28,385 nucleotides of DNA from Hysterium pulicare CBS 123377 (taxonomy: Eukaryota; Ascomycota; Dothideomycetes; Hysteriales; Hysteriaceae), in assembly GCA_000467715.1 (NCBI GenBank), contig AJFK01001078.1, positions 1 to 28,385 of the forward strand. The letters are read 5' to 3'. Made by a program: the position numbers and the translations under genes. Position 1 is the first letter of the stretch; the number at the start of each line of letters is the position of its first letter. Below, piece by piece: positions 1-10,068 of the stretch. The notes under the pieces were generated by a model. It saw nothing but the letters and a program-made list of their open reading frames with translations. It was not told where the DNA came from and searched no databases.

Positions 1-823
1 AGTTAATATAAAAATCTAAAACAAAGAGATCGTTCTATGCGACATAAAGTGTCTTAGTGGCTGGTGAGCCTCAGTAGGTGGTGAGGAACGTTATCAGCTT
101 TGCAAGAACCGGAAATATTGTCAGCCCTCCAAATAGTAGCATTATTTCTTCACAAAGTGGTCTGATGTGTCGAAGGCGTGAATCAAGGATACGATTTACC
201 TGAGCGGTGAGAGGCAAGCTTGTGAAAATGCAGATAAAAATGGACCAACTACTGGTTTGATAGCTAGGTAGGAGCGGTAATGCATCCGAAAGGAGGCGAT
301 ACAATCGCGGATATCGATGATGCCTCCTTTCCAAGGGCGGACAGCATCAGTAGGAGCATTCCGTACTCCTTTATGCGGAAGGTATTTCGCACAATGCAAC
401 ATGTTCTAGCGGTCAATCACTCATTTGGTAGCTGAGTTTCAAACTAAAGATTGGTCCGATTTGTTCGTTTAACAGGAGGCTCGCGCAAACGGTGCGTTGG
501 AGTTTTGATTGATGCGTAACATGCGGGCGTATGAAATGAGAGCACCGCAGGACATCTTTCCAGCAAGCGAGATCAAAAAGTCTGCAAGCTGCCGTTGGCT
601 GGCTGCAGCGGCGGGACCCCGTCATGTCGCATTTGGTATCTCTTGACCGTCTTCTACCAGTACACCACCAGCCAACATATTGTCGCAGCCTTCTCACCTT
701 CTCTCCTTCTCTACACTACGCCTACCACCACTCTGAACCGCCCCAGCTTACTGCGACATATTTGGGCCGGCGAATGCATCTCACCACTCGCTGCTGGAAG
801 GATCATTACGGTTGGACCGAGGT
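1..823. other. Upstream region without a convincing gene
   Basis: No reading frame here has a plausible start, length and protein-like composition together. The minus-strand frames at 71-334 and 413-697 are short and compositionally random. The last 200 bases are pyrimidine-rich (tctccttctctacac), as expected for a fungal promoter or 5' leader of the gene starting at 824. I found no tRNA, repeat family or transposon ends. Confidence 0.6.
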
Positions 824-827
824 ATGA
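624..827 (+). promoter_or_regulatory. Possible upstream ORF ending on the main start codon (ATGA overlap)
   Basis: An ATG-initiated frame opens at 624, with an internal ATG at 774, and stops at 825-827. The stop TGA overlaps the main-gene start ATG at 824 as ATGA. If the transcript includes the ATG at 774 or 624, translation of the main protein would need leaky scanning or reinitiation. Whether this is functional depends on the transcription start site, which cannot be seen here. Confidence 0.3.
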
Positions 828-2666
828 GCGCCAATGAGCGCATCATGCCTTGCGAAGGCTTGGCCGTATCCCCAATTTTCGACAACGCTGTCTACGAAAG
901 AGAAGCCCTGCATTTATTGGGGGGCCAGGATGAAGATGATCGGGACGAAGAAATTGCCAATGAAGCTCGGGAATCTGGAGTAGAGGATCCCTACAGATAT
1001 CTTAGCCCAGAGGTCCTATCGACAGCCCTCTCAACCCTCAGTGTGTCCACCGAACAGAGGAGCTCCATATCCGTCCATTCCCAAGAGTCGCAATCAACTG
1101 GCTTTACTTCGCACCCTTCTCGGACCTCTAAAGACATAGCATTCCAAGATCCGCGGCCTTCTTCACGCACTACTTCGAGCCCACTGCCTCGTGCGTCCTT
1201 ATCTATTGAGAATTACGATGCTGTTCTGGAAAGATTCAGGCCGAACATTCGGCATGCGCAGTCATCATCAACAGCCTCAACAGTAGCATCTACCCTCTCC
1301 GCTTCATCATGGTCGAATGCCACAAACGGGAAGCGCAAACATAGACCCAGCCTTCTGTCGATCTTCAAGAAAGAGTCCAGGTATTGTTGCTTCAACGGCC
1401 TTCCAAACCGTAGTGCTAACCAACCATGTCCGTAGTACATGCTCCTCTCGAGTTCGCCATGGTCACCACGCAAACCCGTTCACCCCGAAACTGGACTGCG
1501 GCCACACGCTCACAAAAGAAGCCACTCGGACGCACATACAGGAAGCTTTGGAGAGCGGGGAACATCTCCCACCGAACTGCTGTGGAAAGCCACTCCCGAA
1601 AGAAGTTCTGAAAATGGTTCTGACAGAAGATGAATTGGATCATATCATGATGGATCTAATGCAATCGCCGCAATTCGAACTCGAAAAGAGAATGGACTAT
1701 GGTCATGACGGCGCATCCGATCTTGCGTCGCCGTTACACAGCGCGTCTCAGCCTCCCGAGGCTCTTTTTATAGAGTTGGATGTTGCTACCCGAGATATAG
1801 CACTTGCGGTCGAGGATTGCCTTAATAGAGCCTTGGCCAATGAGGCATTTTGTGTTCTTCGAAAGCAACAGCGAGAGCAATTTCGGGATATAGTATCGTT
1901 TGAGTGCAGGCAAAAGAAAGCTCTTCTGAGGCATTATCAATGGTTACAGAACAAATTATCCTCGCAGCTTGAGACCATAAAGGCTGAGAGAACCAAACAA
2001 GTATAAAAACATTCGTTCCTTCCTTCTTAAACATCAAAACTAACGTTATTATAGCACTTAATTGATCTCGAGAAGCTCGATGAGAGTCAGGTTGCTGCAG
2101 AACATGATCTACGGAAAGCTCAGGCCCAAGAAACACAGAACGTAGCAACGGCTCTGAAATACATGGAAGCCTATTGTGGTGGCATTCTCAAAGCGAGCTC
2201 CGACGTCAAGCACACGGTCACAGAAGACGACAAGAAGAAACTCAAACGACAGCACATGATACAAGACAACCTCCCACGCAAACACGAAAGCGCAATCAAC
2301 GTACTTCGCTCAAAGCAAGAGAAGGATGTGAAATCCAAGCTGCATAAGCAGTACACAGAGCTTATGCAAATGGAACTGGACTTTGACAAGGAGAACAGGA
2401 GTCTGGAGATGTATTATTTAAAAGCGTCCAATAAACTGGATGCGTTGATTGAGACGAGAAGACGAAGAACGATTGCACGATGGGATCTAAGAGTGGAGAT
2501 CTGGAAGAGAGATTTCGAAGCGCAACATGGGACGCCCTTGGAAGGGAGTCTACCACACGAGGAATGGCCGAGCCCAACGACGATGGATGAGCCAGTGGAT
2601 ATGTCGAGTGCTTTCGCTCCATTCTTTCAGCTTGATTCAGCGTCTTCATCGACTGGACCGATCTGA
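824..2666 (+). CDS. Coiled-coil protein with a degenerate RING/IBR-like Cys/His patch
   Basis: I assemble three exons: 824-1380, 1436-2000 and 2055-2666. Intron 1 (55 nt) starts GTATTG, has branch GCTAAC and ends CGTAG. Intron 2 (54 nt) starts GTATAA, has branch ACTAAC and ends TATAG. The product is about 577 aa. Residues 1-180 are Ser-rich and disordered, ending in a basic segment (KRKHRPSLLSIFKK). Around residues 188-235 lies a patch reminiscent of fungal RING/IBR finger proteins: Cys188, a CGH motif at 207-209 and a PPNCCG motif at 231-236. The first Cys-x2-Cys pair of a true RING is absent, so zinc binding and E3 activity are doubtful. Residues of roughly 285-510 are charged and predicted coiled coil. 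The start is the first ATG of the frame; an upstream TTG at 812 is not used as a start in fungi. The family resemblance is inference; the structure of the gene is well supported. Confidence 0.75.
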
Positions 2667-3506
2667 ACCGCACAATTCCGAACCTCTCGTCACGAGAATC
2701 CGCTTTGGTGCATAGTCTCAACTGAAGCATTGCCTTCCAGCAAGCCCCAATCCCATCTCACCCCCTCGTACTAGGTTCGACCATATTGGCTTTCACTTTC
2801 CCTTCCCTAAGCGTTCATTGCATTTCACTAGCATCCATAATCACCATATCCTCCCCGGGTTTGCATAGCGTGGCGTTCCTTTTTTTCAAATGGCGAAGAT
2901 TGCTCACTTTGCCGACGACATCATCGTCATCATCATCGATATTTTTCTTTCTTTATGCCGGATATACCCCTCTGGATGCCTTCATGCATTCCTCGCTCGT
3001 CGGAAGTTGGCATAGATTTTCCCTTACGATTGTGAAGATTCATATTCTTTTAATGCTTGCCGGGTCCTGGCGGCCGCACACACCGAGCACTTACTTAGAC
3101 ATTCATGTAGCGCATGAGAGAGAGAATCATACTTAGTAACCATAATGCAACCACTGCTTTGGGGAAGAGGCATTTGATCGTTTGATAGTGATCGGAGGCA
3201 CTTATCTATGTCATGGATAGTAGGACTTGCTCGTACAATGCGATTCTATACCATCTTGCATCTGTAATATGCTTTCGTCTATTAAAAAGGAACTAGTTCT
3301 GATGTCCAAAATAAACGATACAAAGAAGAAAAGAAGTCAAGGTCGCTACTGATACAAGTACTCAATTCAAGGTGTTGGTAGAACATCTTTGACGAAAAGA
3401 AAGCCAGGCCAAGCTAGTGTCTTTGGAGTTCCTCTTCTTTTTTGAAACGCCGTGATGGACCTTATGCAAATGCGAGTGGGAAGGAAGTTTGGGTTCGAGG
3501 CGAGGC
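2667..3506. other. Convergent 3' flanking region
   Basis: This 840-nt interval lies between the stop codons of the coiled-coil gene (+) and SED5 (-) and should hold both 3' UTRs. A 116-codon open frame at 2786-3136 lacks an early ATG and encodes no protein-like sequence. A short TCA/TCG trinucleotide run lies near 2917-2940. Nothing else stands out. Confidence 0.6.
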
Positions 3507-4607
3507 TCAGCCGGCGACCAGGACCCAGAGGAGGAAAACTAGGGACAAGGTCAGTATGATATCTACGAAAGTATAGGAGTGAGTATTATCTAGGGACTTA
3601 CATATCATCAACACGCCAAACATCTTAGCTATCAGCCACCTATTCCCACTCACACGGCTCCAATATTTCATCAACTCCCGTTGCGCCCCTTGCACATTGT
3701 CTACCACATCCTCTGTGTTCGCATCAATGCGCTGGATCTGCTCGCTTTGCTCCGAAACCATTTGAGCCAGCTGACCGAATATACTTCCTAATTCGGCGAT
3801 TGTGCTCTCGATTGCCTCAATCGCATGCCCTCTTTGCTGGATATATTGGTTCTGCGGTTGTGCTTCCTCCATCAGTAGTAATTGGGCATCTGACTGTGGA
3901 CCGCTGCGCGATAGAGCCGATGAGCCTGATGGGTCGAGAGATAACAGATCCTGTTGTGCGGCGTTCGTGTTCTTATAGCCTCCCGGCGACCTGCCTCTCT
4001 GCGGCGTCTGATATAACGGCGAATCCGTCCGAGCAGGATCCAGACTGGTTTGCGAATGCGCCGCAGCAGAGGAAACGAAGTTCTCGGTTCGCGATCGAGA
4101 TGCTTGGATGTTCTTGGTCCGCACTTCCAACACGTCTTTGAAGTTCCCCGTCACATCGGTAAGTTTCCCTTGAAGCAGCATCACGACGTTATGGTTGTGT
4201 TCGCCTTCTTGATCACCACCTCCCGCCCGCACATTCGGATGCTGCGACGCAGTAAGCGTCTGCAAATCCTTAATCTGCCCATTCAGCGCCGACAAGTCCT
4301 GCTTGATGATGAAAGTGAGTTCGTTGATCTCTACCGGCCGGTCATCGAAGAGCGTCTTTCGTTTCGCCAGTTGGGCGAGGCGCTCCAGCTTCGCCATTGT
4401 TGCCGAGATGCCCCGTCCTACTTCTGCGGCTTTGCGCGCGAACGAGGAGCGCTGCCGCTGCTTGGTGTCGCCATTTGCTTCGGCTTTTTGAGACGCCGTG
4501 AGGAGGGATTGTCGCTGGGCGCTAGTTTTGGACTGTGCTTGGCGTTTTTGGGCTTGTTGGAGGATGGAGCGGAATTCTTGCGTGCGATCTTGTATCGAGA
4601 CTGCCAT
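3507..4607 (-). CDS. SED5: Golgi t-SNARE syntaxin-5 / Sed5
   Basis: Sed5 is the Qa-SNARE of the cis-Golgi and mediates fusion in ER-Golgi and intra-Golgi transport. The two exons are 4607-3602 and 3538-3507, giving 345 aa, usual for the fungal family. The N terminus MAVSIQDRTQEF is typical of fungal Sed5 and sets the start; upstream in-frame codons include only a TTG. Residues 1-200 form the N-terminal peptide and Habc region. A low-complexity linker follows, then the SNARE helix at about 255-317, with the zero-layer Gln at about 287 in SEQSEQIQRID. The C-terminal anchor begins near residue 324 with WLIAKMFGVLMI and ends LLWVLVAG. The intron (3539-3601) splits the anchor and has a perfect GTAAGT donor, ACTGAC branch and CTAG acceptor. 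It is 63 nt and free of stop codons, so unspliced mRNA would stay in frame. Identification is firm. Confidence 0.95.
   Translation of the reverse strand: MAVSIQDRTQEFRSILQQAQKRQAQSKTSAQRQSLLTASQKAEANGDTKQRQRSSFARKAAEVGRGISATMAKLERLAQLAKRKTLFDDRPVEINELTFIIKQDLSALNGQIKDLQTLTASQHPNVRAGGGDQEGEHNHNVVMLLQGKLTDVTGNFKDVLEVRTKNIQASRSRTENFVSSAAAHSQTSLDPARTDSPLYQTPQRGRSPGGYKNTNAAQQDLLSLDPSGSSALSRSGPQSDAQLLLMEEAQPQNQYIQQRGHAIEAIESTIAELGSIFGQLAQMVSEQSEQIQRIDANTEDVVDNVQGAQRELMKYWSRVSGNRWLIAKMFGVLMICKSLDNTHSYTFVDIILTLSLVFLLWVLVAG
3539..3601 (-). other. SED5 intron, in frame and without stop codons
   Basis: On the minus strand the intron runs from GTAAGT to CCTAG, with the branch sequence ACTGAC shortly before the acceptor. 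Its length is 21 codons, and the reading frame passes through it without a stop. Splicing joins GVLMI directly to FFLLWVLVAG. Retention would insert 21 residues whose last part (TFVDIILTLSLV) is hydrophobic. Confidence 0.9.
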
Positions 4608-5414
4608 TATGAGGGGGATTGTTGGAGGCGGCGGAGGAGGAGAGTGTTGGGGGGAGGCGCTACGTTTCAATTGGGACCACCGGACACAGTTGGGCTTGGG
4701 CTAGAGACGGTGCGCTGACATGAATGTGTTGTTGTACGGAGGGTACGGATAGGATAGAGATTTGGCGGTGAATGGCGACGGGCGTTGGGGTTGGAGAGAC
4801 AATGAAGGTTGAGGTTCGAATTCACATCTCCTAAAGGGACACGATGGACAATCCCTGCCGGTGACGGAAATGGCCACGGCTTGTCAAATCAGCTCAGCCA
4901 CAGCGCCACATCGGGGGTCAAGCACGCGCAAAAACAGGACGTGTCAAATGAGAGCCAGAGTTAGATTGTCACCTGCGAGAGAACAAGAACAAGGACTTCG
5001 CCGAGTGAAGATCTGTTCGTTTTCTTCCATCATCAATCTTGTGCGCCGTCACCTTCATAACTGGTTATTGCTATCACAAGGGCATCAGCAGGGCAACTTG
5101 TCGGGGAAACTGCATCCCTCTCCACAATTAGACAGCCTCATCATCACCCACGCCCTCGAGCACAACGGTCGCCTTTTCCTCTCCTTAATCACATTTCCTA
5201 TCAGTACTCTGTCGCTGGATCATTATTTACCGACAGATAATATTAATCTCCAATTACATCATCGCCAGAGTTGCGACACAGCTGCTTCGCTGGCAAAAAC
5301 CTTGGTTTATGCTATCCGCGCCGCTCCAGCCCTCAGGGCAGCGCCCTCGTTGCAGCACTCTCTCGGAGCAGTGTTGATCTAGTGGGAGCTGGATTAAAGA
5401 ATTGAAAAGCCACA
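4608..5414. promoter_or_regulatory. Divergent promoter of SED5 and the 1408-aa disordered-protein gene
   Basis: This 807-nt region separates two outward-facing start codons. It includes an ATG-led open frame of 171 sense codons (4870-5382) that ends 32 nt before the start of the downstream gene. Its Leu/His/Arg-rich translation does not look like a conserved protein, so I read it as 5' leader sequence or chance. No clear TATA box or named operator can be called with confidence. Confidence 0.55.
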
Positions 5415-8400
5415 ATGTCTCGACCATATCAGTTTAGTCAGGACTCGACAAGGTCGCCGCTGTAAGCACCCTATTATCCAATCCTCGACCGTCTTTACTA
5501 ATTGGCATTCAGTGACCGGCAACCTCCAAATGCCTTCCCCGCTAGCCAACAACCTCCCTCATTTAAGACCAATGTCAACCGCATGAAGACGAAGAAATGG
5601 GTTGAAGCAAAGGCATATAACTACGATGGCGACGATTGGGGCGAGTACGATGAGTACGACGAGTATGGGGCCGACGAAGAACCACAACATCCATCGAACC
5701 CCATGGCTCCGACCGGTCTTAGACAAAAGGGCCAGAGTGCTGTTGATACGGGGCGTAATTTCACAGATCCTAACGCAGCTGGGCAGCCTTCAATAGCTCG
5801 TAGAAACTCTTTCGAGGCTGGGGATGAGAGGAGAACCTTTTCTGCTACGTTGCCGCACCCTCCGAATGGTGGATTTGGGGATGGACCGCAGAATGAATAC
5901 GGTGCACCACCACAGCAGCAACCATATGCCCAGCAGGCCCACGGGGCACCACAGCAGCAGCAACCCCAGCAGCCCTATGGCGCACCACGAGAACAGCAAT
6001 CGTATGCCCAGCAGCCCTATGGAGTACCGCCACAACAAGCTCCGACCCCTACTCCTCAGAATGGCCGCCAACCAAGTGCCGCTCAATCTGATCTCAGCGA
6101 TACACCACAACATCGTCGGGACTTCACTCCTTCGGCATTGCCACCTCCACTACACACAAGGATGTCACCAGCTCCATCTAATGCCTCAGGATCTCCGGCA
6201 AGCACCAAGTTCCCGGCAAGAAAGAGTAGCTTAAGCAATATGGAACGTTCTGAATCGCCGTCCGCGCCAAGTGGTCCCACAAACCCAATTTCACCAACGG
6301 CTTCAGAGCGAAGATCGAGTAATCCTGCCAAGGGGCTTCCTTTTATTAGACCCGCTGATATTTACAAACGGATTGAAGAGGAACGTCAGAAAGAACGTGC
6401 TTCACTGGATTCTTCACGCCCAAGTCTTGATTCGCTCTCGTCCCGTCCTGGCGAAGAAGTATCATCACCCCGAGCCCTCCGAGAGCGTGGAAGCGCGGAA
6501 CGACTTGCAGACAACGGCGAAACGGGAAGATCTCTCCACCCGTTGGAAACTGTTGCTGAGAGGAAGAGCGAGTATCTACCGGATTTCAATGTAGCAAAGC
6601 AGAACCCCCAGTCAGCACAAGCGCAGAATGTGTCTTCCGGATCAAGACAGCCTGAATCTTCAAGTGAGCCTGTTCCGCAGACACCGGCTCCAGCTCTACC
6701 TCAGGTCCGCAGACTGTCAACTTTTGGGAATGATTTCTGGTCCAATCCTGCAGGCTCTGAATCCGCAAAGCTTAAGGCTCCCACCCAAGAAACTCCAATG
6801 CAGTCTCGCCCAGATGATGAAGGGTTTCGCTCAGTCGTGGACCAAGCATTTACTCGTTCTGACGACCGCTCTGTTCCGCCGACACCAATCTCTAAGCAGT
6901 CTGATTCCGAATTTTCCAGAAGCAACACTAATAGTACATCCGGCATCAGCCCGATAATGAGCCGTGTTCCAAGTTCTGCCACGTCAGCTATGAAAGCCAG
7001 AAATATGGATGGTCATGATTACAGCACGCCAGTTATTGCCGAAGAAACAAGTGAAAACACCACGCCTGTTTCACGTCCTGTCTCTACGGCGATGCTTGGC
7101 GGTGGATTTCAGGTCCGGAGGAAACCTTCGCCAAGCCATTCGCGCAATGCCTCCAGTACCTCAATCCCTACCATGGCTCATAACGCCGGCCTGAATACAC
7201 CAAGCCCTGGGGAAAGTCCTGCTCGCTCTCCAGCAATTGAACCCCAGAGACATGTCGCAGATCCAGAGTCGGCTGTTCTTAGCTCTCTCAGCCCCACGTC
7301 ACATGAGAATATGGAGGGTGGTTTAGAAGGTCCATCAGCTGCATATGCTACTAGGGAAGCCGATATTGCCTCTGCTGCGAGGATGAGTCCTCCAAATGCT
7401 AATCCTGAGTTGGCTGCCGCAGCCAAAGAATCTCAGGCTGCTTTCCTCGATTCCCACAACGGCATGCAAGCTCCGCCCTTGGAATCTCTGCCACGTTCTC
7501 GTTCAGAGTCACCAAGCAAGGGTAGGGTTCAAGAACTGGCTGGAAAGTTTGGGGAGGTTTCTCACTCTCGACGTGGTTCGGCTCATTCCATTGCCTCTCA
7601 AAATAGCGTGTCATCATGGGAAAGAAGTCAAGAGGATCTCACTCTGCCAGCTGCTTCGTCTCCTAAGAAGTTGGGAAAGAGCACGCCAGACACAAGTTCG
7701 GTAAACGAGCCGCCTAGTGAACGTCCAGTGGCGGACCGTGGAATTAGTTTTAGGCCGAAATTGCCTGGGCAGTGGGAGTCTTACGCCACAAATGTGCCAA
7801 CTCCATCTGAGGAAGGTGATAGACACGTACAGCTCGGTCGTTCAAAGGAGCCATCTCCGGAGCGGAAGCCTGCAATGGAACGGCTTGAAGAGGTTGATCT
7901 GACTCCTACCACAGCTCGGCATTCAGTTGCTGTCAACGAACCATCAAGTTCCTCTTCGGATCCTCTAGCAGCATTAAAGGCAGCTGGAACTGCTCTGGGA
8001 GATGCTTTCCGGTCCTCAATGTACGGTGATCCAACTGATTCGGATGATAAGAAAGAGGATGAAGGGCTGTCAAGACGTACAACCGAAAAACGATATTCTG
8101 TCGGTGATGTCTTCCTTCGTCCCCTGCAGCTTGATAGGGCAGCTTCATCTATTGCCTCCTCGAGCGTACCGCCTACGCCACCACCAAAGGATCTGCAGTT
8201 AGAGACCCCTACGCCTGAGTCTGAAGACCTCCCGCCTCCACCACCATTGAAAGAGAAGAGTCTCGAGCCAACATTATCAGCAAGCCAGCAGCAGACTCCA
8301 ACTCGACCCGCCATGCTTCCGCAACTCAGTACGGAGCCGTCGCTACATGATCAGGAAAGTGATCGGCTGCGGAAGGAAATCGTTGCCAGCCTCAGTCCCT

Positions 8401-9692
8401 TGAAGACCTCTGAAAGTGCCCAGGCGGAGCCATCACCGGCACCTCTTCAACCAGGTCCATTGGCCAACAATCGCGAAAGCTCCATCCTGCCTAGTGAATA
8501 TGGAGAATACTGGGCGGACGATAGCGATCAGGGGCCAAGATCATCTGGCGATGTTGGGAATCGGTATTCGACTATACGTGCCGCGAGAAACTCAACCCAA
8601 CCTGATTCGGGTTCAAAAGCCGTGGCTTCGCAACCGTTAGGGGAAACGAGGCCAGCTATGGTGGATAACCGTTTCAGCTGGGAGCGCTCAACGGAACATG
8701 TGCCTTTTCTATCTTCAAATGACCAAACGGTTTCGGGTTCTCATGTGCCCAACACTGCACAAGAAGCAAGCCGGGATGATACCCCGGCTACCGCCCGTCT
8801 TATCTCAGAGGAACCTAAGGAAGAGTACTTTCCCGAGCAATACTTTGGTCCTGGACACACTCCATCTGTCAGTAAGCCTAAGCCTGTGACCGATGCCGAC
8901 CTCGCAGCCCAACACATGCCAACCACGAACACTATGCACGATAGAGCCATCAGTGAAACATCTCCAGCTCCTGGAAAACACTCGTTCGAAGGGCTACATG
9001 TTATTAATGCCGAAAATCCTGAAGCCGTTGATTTCCCTCCACGTCTAAGTGCCGAGGTGGCTCAATCGCCACAGCAGCCAAAGTCACCTCAGGAAATTAG
9101 TCCGGTCGTAGAACCTCCAAATTCAGGCCACCTTCAAAATGCCCAAGAGTCTCCTATATCAGACCAACCTCTAGGGTTCAGGCAAATTGTAGCGCTGAGT
9201 TCTCCGCCGGAGCGTATTGCAACGTATAACAAGACCCGAGAATATTGGGCTAGTACCGATCATGGATTGAGTGAATGGTTAGCCGCAACCATGGCAGGAA
9301 AACCGGAGTATGCATCTCAGTCCGGCCTTAATACACGGCCTAAAATGCCAGCCCCTACTTCAACACGTCACAAGCGTGCCGGCTCTATTTCACTCTTTGG
9401 GAAGTCATCTAGCAGCTCTCATCCTCAGCCTGCCCCTTATTTTGAGCAGTACAACAATGCTGCTGCTCAAGTTCCTAGCACTCCTACTTCGTCTGCGGCG
9501 CAACCACAGGCTTACCAACAGGGCTCAACTTCAGGAGGCCGAAGCACAAGTTTACAAATGCAGAAGGGCAAGGATTTGTTGCATTCCGCGAACAAATTGG
9601 GAGGGAAAGCCACTATCGGTGCAAAGGGACTGTTCGCAAAGGGGAAGAGCCGTTTCAGGGCTAGTGGTGGAGCAGACAAGGTAGACAATTGA
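5415..9692 (+). CDS. Large disordered Pro/Ser-rich fungal protein with conserved-looking N- and C-terminal islands
   Basis: There are two exons, 5415-5461 and 5513-9692, with a 51-nt intron (GTAAGC donor, ACTAAT branch, TTCAG acceptor). The start is ATG at 5415, giving MSRPYQFSQDSTRSPL across the junction, and the product is 1408 aa. Most of it is low complexity, with a Gln/Pro/Tyr-rich block at about 146-195. More ordered-looking islands are residues 36-69 (KTKKWVEAKAYNYDGDDWGE followed by acidic Tyr-rich sequence), a RFSWE motif near 1069, YNKTREYWASTDHGLSEWL near 1253-1273, a KRAGSISLFGKSSSSS segment near 1304, and a basic Gly/Lys-rich C terminus from about 1367. PTPPPK and PPPPLK match SH3-ligand patterns. 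There are no membrane segments or catalytic motifs. I do not recognise a characterised function. The composition suggests a scaffold or cortex adaptor, which is inference only. Confidence 0.85.
5893..6060 (+). repeat. Gln/Pro/Tyr-rich low-complexity repeat in the 1408-aa protein
   Basis: The DNA is rich in CAG, CAA and CCN codons and encodes degenerate repeats of the form QQPYGxP (for example QQPYGAP, QQPYGVP) interspersed with poly-Gln runs. The repeat units are imperfect at the DNA level, so this is a protein-level low-complexity array rather than a simple microsatellite. Confidence 0.8.
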
Positions 9693-10068
9693 TTTTTTTC
9701 TTCTGTTCCATTTGTTGAACTTTCTTTACGACTTCAATATCTTGATCCCAAGTTGCAAGATATAAATCTTTCTGCCATCTTGGACTGAGATCAAAGATTG
9801 TTACGAACCCAGCCGCCTACAGCCTGTTGTAATTTCTTCAAAGTTCCTTCTCATTTCTAGGGCGTTCTATCTGGTAAATCCTCTACACCGTGCGGCATGG
9901 CCCGGACGATCCTCTCATGATTTGTGGAAATCAACTCATGTAAGATTAGGGCCAAGCGCAGCTCTTTTCATAATGACTACAATGTTACCTTTATTGTCAC
10001 CTCTCGCCGTCAGAACTATGAGAATATGTGTTGATATTCGTGTGATGTAGGCCGCCCCGACGCAGTCA
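9693..10068. other. Intergenic region between the two disordered-protein genes
   Basis: This 376-nt spacer separates two same-strand genes. It begins with a T-run just after the stop at 9692, consistent with a 3' UTR, and must also hold the promoter and leader of the next gene. An in-frame TAG at 10048-10050 precedes the ATG at 10069, which supports that start. No other feature is visible. Confidence 0.6.

Noticed and set aside
2786-3136. 116-codon frame with hydrophobic stretches in the 3' flank
   Set aside because: It begins at TTG, lies in the expected 3' UTR and has a simple-repeat poly-Ser run. It is not supported as a gene.
4050-4718. 222-codon open frame on the plus strand antisense to SED5
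   Set aside because: It lies entirely opposite the well-supported SED5 exon and its promoter edge, and its translation is Arg/Leu-rich with no domain character. It is a codon-bias shadow.
4813-4823. tRNA B-box-like sequence GGTTCGAATTC
   Set aside because: The flanking bases cannot form a T-arm stem and no A-box or acceptor stem lies at the right distance, so this is not a tRNA.
7781-8314. 177-codon minus-strand frame inside the 1408-aa protein gene
   Set aside because: Ser/Gly/Arg-rich translation produced by the antisense of Pro/Ser-rich coding sequence. No independent signal.
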